Positions 56,812 through 64,000 of a stretch of DNA of 64,000 bases are shown piece after piece. The position numbers were made by a program, and so were the translations under genes. The first letter of the stretch is position 1; the number at the start of each line of letters is the position of its first letter. The DNA comes from an uncultured cyanobacterium (GTDB lineage Bacteria; Cyanobacteriota; Cyanobacteriia; PCC-6307; Cyanobiaceae): assembly GCA_913047395.1 (NCBI GenBank), contig CAJWUF010000002.1, positions 1 to 64,000 of the forward strand, read 5' to 3'. The notes under the pieces are model-generated. The model did no database searches and had not been told where the DNA came from. It worked only from the letters and a program-made list of their open reading frames with translations.

Positions 56812-58031
56812 GCACTAGTCAGTCGCTGCCCAGGTAATCCCCCGAGACGTTTGTGCAGGCCCCTTAGCAAACTTGGAATCTGATCACACCAAGGGCTATT
56901 CACCAAAGCTTCCCGCAAGGACGCCTCACTGACATCGCCATCCAATGCTTCGGCATTCGCTCCAGGGAACCAGTGACTTCCATTACCAAGTAGCCCGTAA
57001 CGAGCTTTGGCATACCCCTCCATACCCCAAGCCTCCACCAAGTTATGAAGCCAAAGCAAAGTCTGAATATTGATCTGACCTGGAGTCTCGTGCCAATGCG
57101 GCAAGCCCTGCTGCCAAGTAGCCAGCCAATCATCCCCTAAAGCCACCAATTGAGCATCAGCGAGTCGTTGCTGAATTGGTGGAAGCAACTCAACCGCCCT
57201 CTGCAAAAGGCCAACTGCCTCAAGATGTCGATCAAGGTCACTCGGCTTAGCAGCACCAACACTGATCGTGTGGACCCGTGGATCCTGCAAGCAGAAAAGA
57301 TCGTTAAACACAATCGGATGAAGAGGAGCACAGAGCTCTAAAAGCTGAGCCGAAGGACTATGCAGATGACCGCCTTTATCCGTTGGGCTAATAATAAAAA
57401 CACCAAGGTCATGACTTAGCGCAGCATCTAGTGCAGGGTCGTTGTCCTGACGGATGAAATACCAGTGCAGATTCACATAATCAAAGACATCTGTCTCAAT
57501 CGCCTGCACGATTAGCTCTGTAGGGCCATGGCTGGAAAAACCCACATGACCTATACGCCCATCAGCCTGCCAACGACGCACCACTTCAAGGCAACCGCCC
57601 GGCCGCATCGTGTGCTCAAGATGCTCTGGAAGATTGAGACCATGAATAGCAAAGAGATCCAGCCGTTCACATTCCAATCTTTCAAAGCTCAAGGCCAACT
57701 CCGCCTCAAAGACTTTGGGATCTTCTCGAGGAGGGACTTTGCTCTGCAGCAACCGCAACGGATCCGAAACAGACGCTAAAGCCCATCCCAACTGCCGCTC
57801 AGAACTGCCGTAATGGCGTGCCGTTTCAACATGATGAAGCCCGCAGCCCACGGCTTGCTTCACAGTTTCCTCTAACTGTTGCTGCGACTCACGAGTGATT
57901 GCCTCCGCCTGCAGATCCGTCCAGCTCTGCTGAAAACGCATCCCCCCCAACGACAACACAGGCATAGCCAAACCAGTGCGGCCAAAGCGACGGCAAGGTA
58001 ACGAGCTCTGCAACAAAGAAGACTCCATCAA
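56808..58031 (-). CDS. Aldo/keto reductase
   Basis: [47 protein letters not shown]. Confidence 0.9.
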   Translation of the reverse strand: MMESSLLQSSLPCRRFGRTGLAMPVLSLGGMRFQQSWTDLQAEAITRESQQQLEETVKQAVGCGLHHVETARHYGSSERQLGWALASVSDPLRLLQSKVPPREDPKVFEAELALSFERLECERLDLFAIHGLNLPEHLEHTMRPGGCLEVVRRWQADGRIGHVGFSSHGPTELIVQAIETDVFDYVNLHWYFIRQDNDPALDAALSHDLGVFIISPTDKGGHLHSPSAQLLELCAPLHPIVFNDLFCLQDPRVHTISVGAAKPSDLDRHLEAVGLLQRAVELLPPIQQRLADAQLVALGDDWLATWQQGLPHWHETPGQINIQTLLWLHNLVEAWGMEGYAKARYGLLGNGSHWFPGANAEALDGDVSEASLREALVNSPWCDQIPSLLRGLHKRLGGLPGQRLTSA

Positions 58032-58414
58032 CCCTGAGGAGGCTTGGTTCGGCGACGACGAGAAGAGCTTTGCAAGCCGAGGGGAAGCAATTCCAGAGCG
58101 GCTAAGTGAGCACGTAGTTCATCTAGCTGCTCAAAATGGACCCATTGAATGCAATTCACAGGGCAAGTAGCAATAGCTTCCTGGATGCGTTCAGTACTAT
58201 CCCCGTTCTGCCTGATAGCTCGCGAACGGCCCAAAGTTGGCTCAATTACAAAGGTATTTGTTGCCACATGAGCGCAATAGCGACAACCGATGCATAACGA
58301 CTCATCAACCCAGACGGCCTTTTCCGACAATTGCCCACCAAGCAATGGCTCCAAACCATTCGGCCCTTCTTCAAGCTGAGCCGGTACTCGAAACGCTGCT
58401 GATGGATCAATCAA
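58028..58414 (-). CDS. 4Fe-4S ferredoxin
   Basis: WVDESLCIGCRYCAHVATNTFVIEP...IATCPVNCIQWV. Confidence 0.88.
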   Translation of the reverse strand: MIDPSAAFRVPAQLEEGPNGLEPLLGGQLSEKAVWVDESLCIGCRYCAHVATNTFVIEPTLGRSRAIRQNGDSTERIQEAIATCPVNCIQWVHFEQLDELRAHLAALELLPLGLQSSSRRRRTKPPQG

Positions 58415-58430
58415 TAGTCAACGGAAGATG

Positions 58431-58826
58431 TCAAGAGTCCCAGCGTGTTACCACCAGTTCTATAGAGCCATCTTCTGCTCTGCACTGCTCAGCCACCTCA
58501 AACCCTTCCTTAGCCGTAGCCGCCAAAATGGTATTCAAGGCATAACGCTGAGTTAGCTGGGCAAGAAAACGCTCCATCGGTACAGATTGCCTCCAGAGAT
58601 CCAGGTCAGTCACCAATTCGTAGGCTCCGGTGTCGCCATTTAAACGGAAACCTATATCTCCACCTTCAGGCATGATCACAGCTAATTCAGTGGTGACTGT
58701 TTGTCCGCGATAGCCGCGCACCAAACGCTCACCTTCTTCAGGGACATAACCAAGATCCTTCAGCGCCTGTACAAGAGGCTCTCGCTGACGCAGTTGTGTC
58801 TTAACGGTGCTGAAATGCGACATCAA
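58431..58826 (-). CDS. ycf35: DUF1257 (Ycf35) family protein
   Basis: MSHFSTVKTQLRQREPLVQALKDLGY. Confidence 0.88.
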   Translation of the reverse strand: MMSHFSTVKTQLRQREPLVQALKDLGYVPEEGERLVRGYRGQTVTTELAVIMPEGGDIGFRLNGDTGAYELVTDLDLWRQSVPMERFLAQLTQRYALNTILAATAKEGFEVAEQCRAEDGSIELVVTRWDS

Positions 58827-59083
58827 AAAAGTTCCGCCGGAATAGTTTGAGACTGATCCTGTGGACGAAGGAACGCTTCTGCAGTAGGCCTGCTTTGCTC
58901 AACAGCACCAAGGGCAGCCTCAATTCGCTCAGTGAGTTGCTGACAGCTCTCTCCAACAACTCCCTCAACACTCTCTTCTACACGGCCATCTTGAAAAATC
59001 CGGAACCGCAGAGTGCGTTGAGGCATCCACTTCATCGCGAAGGACTCGAATGCTAGTGGCCTTAAGCCAAAGCTGACTTCCAA
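58823..59083 (-). CDS. DUF2997 family protein
   Basis: TLRFRIFQDGRVEESVEGVVGESCQQLTERIEAALG; 4-nt overlap with ycf35. Confidence 0.8.
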   Translation of the reverse strand: MEVSFGLRPLAFESFAMKWMPQRTLRFRIFQDGRVEESVEGVVGESCQQLTERIEAALGAVEQSRPTAEAFLRPQDQSQTIPAELF

Positions 59084-59135
59084 CTTTTCACAAGGCTGTG
59101 CAAATCATCAGCCATAGAGACGCCCCAAAACAACA

Positions 59136-60128
59136 TCAAGCCAACAGTCCTGAATCCATAAGGGTTCGAAGCCGCTTCATAACCTCTTGGTTCTCCAACT
59201 GCTCAAGGGCAATGCGAGCCTCATCACGCACAGAAGACTCTCCATCGTTCAGCAAAGCATTAATAAAAACCTCCACCAACTCCTGCCGACGTGGTTCTTC
59301 CAACATTTCGTAGAGACGTCCTAAGGCCCAGATGCAGTTACTACGAACAACGGACTCACCGTCGATCTGCAAACTCATCAACAATTGACCTGCTGCGATA
59401 TCAGCATTGCCAGCAGACGTGCTGCCGACTTCCGCTACTGAACCGGTGGCCCAAAGACGCACTGCAGCAACATCATTCTGAAGAGCATGAATGAGTGGTT
59501 TAAGTACCCGAGCATCGGCGTAATTCCCCAAACTCCAAGCGGTTGCCTTACGCACATAGGCGTTACTGTCTGCTTGCAACAACTGCAAGAGGGGCTCTAA
59601 AGCTGGCGGAGAAGGATTACGACCAAGGGCATAAACAGCACTCATCCGTTCAACTGGACAAGACTCCTGCAACAAGGGCAACAACAAAGCTACGGCCCTG
59701 GGATCCCTATGTTCGCAAAACACCCTTAGCCCCTGCAGGCGCTCTTGGTGGCCTTGCTTAAGCAAGTTGAGGCCTGAATCACAAACAAGTGCAATATCTG
59801 AATCATCTTGATTGATCTCGTCTAACGGATCACCAAGCTGTTCAGCAGCCAATTCCTTTGCCAATACATCAGGGTCAACCGCCAAATTGGCCAGACCCTC
59901 TTTCCATGGCTTATTGATCTCGTCTAACGGATCACCAAGCTGTTCAGCAGCCAATTCCTTTGCCAATACATCAGGGTCAACCGCCAAATTGGCCAGACCC
60001 TCTTTCCATGGCTTTCTAAAAGCATCATTCATGGACTTGATCGTAAAGGCAATAGGCCAACTGATCTCAACCGATTGGGGCAGGTGCGAGCATGTCCCCA
60101 GGCAGCCAGATGCGAGCCGTAACAGCAA
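59136..60128 (-). CDS. HEAT-repeat protein (phycobilin lyase/NblB-like superfamily)
   Basis: Repeated HEAT units (DPRAVALLLPLLQESCPVERMSAVYALGRNPSPPALEPLLQLLQADSNAYVRKATAWSLGNYADARVLKPLIHAL). Confidence 0.82.
   Translation of the reverse strand: MLLRLASGCLGTCSHLPQSVEISWPIAFTIKSMNDAFRKPWKEGLANLAVDPDVLAKELAAEQLGDPLDEINKPWKEGLANLAVDPDVLAKELAAEQLGDPLDEINQDDSDIALVCDSGLNLLKQGHQERLQGLRVFCEHRDPRAVALLLPLLQESCPVERMSAVYALGRNPSPPALEPLLQLLQADSNAYVRKATAWSLGNYADARVLKPLIHALQNDVAAVRLWATGSVAEVGSTSAGNADIAAGQLLMSLQIDGESVVRSNCIWALGRLYEMLEEPRRQELVEVFINALLNDGESSVRDEARIALEQLENQEVMKRLRTLMDSGLLA
59811..60014 (-). repeat. Perfect 2 x 102-bp in-frame tandem duplication
   Basis: 59811-59912 and 59913-60014 are identical base for base; encode (KPWKEGLANLAVDPDVLAKELAAEQLGDPLDEIN)x2. 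Confidence 0.97.
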
Positions 60129-60315
60129 GCAAAGCCACCCCGAACAAGGCCAGAATTAGGGCCGGCATCACAGTGGAACGGAAAAAATTCAAGGATTGTT
60201 GATCAATAACGCCATTCTGCTGTCCAGCCCAATACAACGGCAGCCACGGTAGTGAGTGAAATAACTGAATCCAATTACATACAGACCAGCTCAGCATCGC
60301 CAAGCTGAGCTGCAA
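60067..60315 (-). CDS. Small membrane protein, conserved hypothetical
   Basis: 82-aa ORF with hydrophobic VMPALILALFGVALLAVTARIWLPG; overlaps the 5' end of the HEAT-repeat ORF. Confidence 0.55.
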   Translation of the reverse strand: MQLSLAMLSWSVCNWIQLFHSLPWLPLYWAGQQNGVIDQQSLNFFRSTVMPALILALFGVALLAVTARIWLPGDMLAPAPIG

Positions 60316-60480
60316 CTGTCTGCTTGCTGTTCAGCTTGCCTGCGTTCGAAAGCCACCCAAACCACAAATACCCTGAGGCCAGCTCTGAGCAGGCAAGATT
60401 TAGGACGGGGAAAAGAGTGGAGGGAGCGAAGAACAAATTGGCATGCTTTCAGCCATTGTTCTCGAATTCGCTCTGATCTG

Positions 60481-61764
60481 ATGAGAGGAAGCATCAGGGA
60501 AAACTCATCCGGAGCCTGGCGACGCACTCTCACCGTTGGCCTGGAAGGCTTCGCAAGCGGCCTGCCATTGATGTCAATCAGTAGCTTGCTTCAAGGCTGG
60601 CTGACCTCCAGTGGAATCCCAGTGGGGATGGTTGGTCTGCTCGGTCTTTCAGAACTGCCTTACACCCTCAAGCTGTTCTGGGCTCCGCTGATGGACCGCT
60701 GGGCGATCCCTTGGCCAGACCGACGACGGGGCTGGATGGCCCTACTGCAGCTACTGATAGGAGTAGCACTGCTTGGATTCACCTTCCTTCATCCAGGTGC
60801 TGCTCCCTCTGAGCTGCTGCTGATAGGTCTAGCCGCAATCTTGGTAGCGGTACTCAGCGCCTCTCAGGATGTAGTACTGGATGCTTACCGAACCGACCTT
60901 TTACCAAGTACCGAGCGTGGAGTCGGTGCCGCAGCAGCCACGCTCGGCTACCGCGGAGCGATGCTGTTCATCGGAGCCGGTGGCTTCGTCATCGCCGGAA
61001 AGTTCGGCTGGCGAATCGCTTTTCTCACAGCAGCTGTACTGATGCTGGCAATTGCCCCTTTAACCCTGCTGGCTCCCAAGTTGGCAAAGATCCAACATCC
61101 TGTTCCCAACCTCAAGGAAGCGGTAATTGGTCCAGCTAGAGAATTTCTCGGCCGCACCGGCGGGCGCAGAGCATTACAGATCCTGATACTTGTCATGCTC
61201 TACCGCTGGCCAGACGGACTGCTGAGCATGATGGCGGTTCCCTTTCTGATTCAAAGCGGATTTGCCCCCGAAGTGATCGGAACAGTTCAAGGGGGCTGGG
61301 GCATCGGTGCAGCAATGCTGGGTACAGCAATAGGTGGCCTGTTCTTCTCCCGGCTCGGCCTTAACCGTGCTCTTTGGATTTATGGAATTATTGGTGCCAT
61401 TAGCAACCTCGCTTACTGGGGTTTGGCCCGATTTGGGGGTGGTTTCAAAGGTCTACTAATAGCCGTCAGCGTGGAAAACTTCTGCAGCGGAATGGTCGTA
61501 AGTGCATTCTTAGCCTTATTAATGAGCCTCTGTAATCCACGATTCTCCGCTGCCCAGTACGCACTCTTCTCAGGGGTCTATGCACTTAGTCGCTCAGTAC
61601 TTTCAACACCAGGGGGACTAGTAGCAGGTCAGGTTGGATGGAGCACATTCTTCGCCCTGACCATTGCAGCCGCCGTACCATCCCTCTTATTACTAACGGT
61701 TATAGCTCCCTGGAAGGAGAACCTTCCTCGTGGAGCATTCGATCCAAGCCGCGATGCGACTTAA
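60481..61764 (+). CDS. AmpG-like MFS permease
   Basis: EGFASGLPLMSISSLLQGWLTSSGIPVGMVGLLGLSELPYTLKLFWAPLMDRW; SASQDVVLDAYRTDLLP. Confidence 0.87.
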   Translation: MRGSIRENSSGAWRRTLTVGLEGFASGLPLMSISSLLQGWLTSSGIPVGMVGLLGLSELPYTLKLFWAPLMDRWAIPWPDRRRGWMALLQLLIGVALLGFTFLHPGAAPSELLLIGLAAILVAVLSASQDVVLDAYRTDLLPSTERGVGAAAATLGYRGAMLFIGAGGFVIAGKFGWRIAFLTAAVLMLAIAPLTLLAPKLAKIQHPVPNLKEAVIGPAREFLGRTGGRRALQILILVMLYRWPDGLLSMMAVPFLIQSGFAPEVIGTVQGGWGIGAAMLGTAIGGLFFSRLGLNRALWIYGIIGAISNLAYWGLARFGGGFKGLLIAVSVENFCSGMVVSAFLALLMSLCNPRFSAAQYALFSGVYALSRSVLSTPGGLVAGQVGWSTFFALTIAAAVPSLLLLTVIAPWKENLPRGAFDPSRDAT

Positions 61765-61788
61765 GCCACTACAAGTCAACACCTTTAA

Positions 61789-62856
61789 TCATTGCGGCTG
61801 ACTCTGGCGGCGTAGCTGACCACAGGCAGCATTCTGATCCAACCCTCGACTTGCACGCACACTAACGGCCACCCCACGCCGCTCCAATACACGCCGGAAA
61901 GCCTCAATCGTCCCCAAAGTGGGTCGTTTAAAGGGCTCATCGTCGATAGGGTTGTAGGCAATCAGATTCACATGGCTCTGAAAGCCCCCAACCCGGTCTG
62001 CTAATTCTTCAGCATGCTGAGGCTGGTCATTTAGGCCTCCCAGCAAGATGTATTCAAAACTTACCCGCCGTCCTGTCACCGCCAAATAATGACGACAGTC
62101 TTCAAGTAAAGCGTCTAAAGGATAAAAGCGAGCAGCTGGAATCAAACTTTCTCGCAACTCTTGGTTAGGAGCATGAAGACTCACAGCCAGGGTGAATTGA
62201 GCACGACCAAGACGTTTCAAGGCTAACTCTGCTAACTGGGGCAGGGTGTGGGGCACCCCTACGGTGCTCAAGGTGATACGACGCTGACCAATACCCAGAT
62301 CAATATTCAAACAACGAATAGCCGCCAGTACCGCTTCGGTATTGAGCAAAGGCTCACCCATGCCCATGAAGACAACGTGAGAGGGACGGCGATCCATCGC
62401 CTCACGAATACTCAGAACCTGATCAATGATCTCGTGGGTTGCCAGCGAGCGTTGCAACCCACCTTTGCCGGTTGCGCAAAAGCGACAAGCCATTGAACAA
62501 CCCACCTGACTAGAAAGACAAACAGTGAGGCGCTGCTGCGTTGGGATGCCAACTGTCTCAATTGTTTCGCCATCAACTGTTGATAGCAGCAATTTTGTAG
62601 TGGAATCCTCAGCGACAGCGCGGCTTAGCTCCCGCAACCTCCCTACCGTGATTCCTCGCTGTTGCAAAGAGATGCGCCATGCCTTTGGCAACACCGTGAT
62701 CACCTCCAGACTTCTGGCCCCTTTGGCATAAAGCCAATCATGCAACTGACGACCCCGAAAAGCCGGCTGGCCTTCTGCTACCGCCCAATCTTCCAACTGT
62801 GCAGCACTACGACCCAGTAACACCTGATAGCCACCAGACAGATAGGTGGAGCTCAC
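61789..62856 (-). CDS. rlmN: 23S rRNA (adenine2503-C2)-methyltransferase
   Basis: [57 protein letters not shown]. Confidence 0.96.
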   Translation of the reverse strand: MSSTYLSGGYQVLLGRSAAQLEDWAVAEGQPAFRGRQLHDWLYAKGARSLEVITVLPKAWRISLQQRGITVGRLRELSRAVAEDSTTKLLLSTVDGETIETVGIPTQQRLTVCLSSQVGCSMACRFCATGKGGLQRSLATHEIIDQVLSIREAMDRRPSHVVFMGMGEPLLNTEAVLAAIRCLNIDLGIGQRRITLSTVGVPHTLPQLAELALKRLGRAQFTLAVSLHAPNQELRESLIPAARFYPLDALLEDCRHYLAVTGRRVSFEYILLGGLNDQPQHAEELADRVGGFQSHVNLIAYNPIDDEPFKRPTLGTIEAFRRVLERRGVAVSVRASRGLDQNAACGQLRRQSQPQ

Positions 62857-63005
62857 CAGGTCAACAGTCCATGCCTGAGTATTGCCTCCAACACCATTAA
62901 GACAACAAAGCTCAGCATCGCAACACGGCCATTGAGCTTCTCTGTATGAGTATGGAATCCGTAGCGAGGCTTTCGCCGTTGCGGAATAATTGTGGGCTCA
63001 AGCAT
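62853..63005 (-). CDS. hli: High light-inducible (Hli/SCP) chlorophyll-binding-like protein, 50 aa
   Basis: [51 protein letters not shown]-x-x-N-G-R-x-A-M signature; absent from ORF track (<60 aa). Confidence 0.92.
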   Translation of the reverse strand: MLEPTIIPQRRKPRYGFHTHTEKLNGRVAMLSFVVLMVLEAILRHGLLTW

Positions 63006-63063
63006 GTAGTCGACCTCAAACAAGCGTTGGCGTAGCAGAAAAAAGAACGTTCAAAAAAGCCAC

Positions 63064-64000
<937 letters not shown>

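Noticed and set aside
60316-60480. Possible Hli-like frame (SELASGYLWFGWLSNAGKLNSKQTVAAQLGDAELVCM) on the minus strand
   Set aside because: Only a loose resemblance; lacks the N-G-R-x-A-M signature and a start codon.

Overview
The window reads as a chromosomal segment of a marine picocyanobacterium. Gene content and order (PSRP-3, RpoC2 with a large C-terminal domain, the HLIP, DUF1257/DUF2997, and ProcA-like Nif11 leaders) point to low-light clade IV Prochlorococcus, similar to MIT9303/MIT9313; this assignment is an inference. Most of it is dense housekeeping sequence: pyrR, gpmI, secG, groESL with a CIRCE operator, atpDC, pepP, nadD/nadE, ald, the atpI-B-E-F'-F-H-A-G operon, ftsW, ccdA/ccs1, queF, glnB, tlyA, purB, fumC, a Ski2-like helicase, a bioF-K-C-D-A cluster, rsmG, rlmN, an HLIP, and the 3' end of rpoC2. 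The parts most worth a second look are mostly absent from the ORF track. (1) A nearly complete prochlorosin-type (Nif11-leader/GGG/Cys-rich core) lanthipeptide precursor lies at 18321-18587(-) and is interrupted only by an amber codon at leader position 5. (2) A second, frameshifted ProcA leader relic at about 15406-15560(-) abuts a tyrosine-recombinase gene that has lost its catalytic domain. (3) A probable glutamine riboswitch (glnA-type aptamer) lies upstream of a DUF4278/PirA-like small protein, just upstream of glnB, whose PII protein carries Phe at position 51. (4) A perfect 102-bp in-frame tandem duplication sits inside a HEAT-repeat protein. (5) A decayed MFS permease, small unannotated ORFs, and a ccdA gene with no ordinary start codon are also present. 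No tRNA, rRNA or CRISPR array was recognised.
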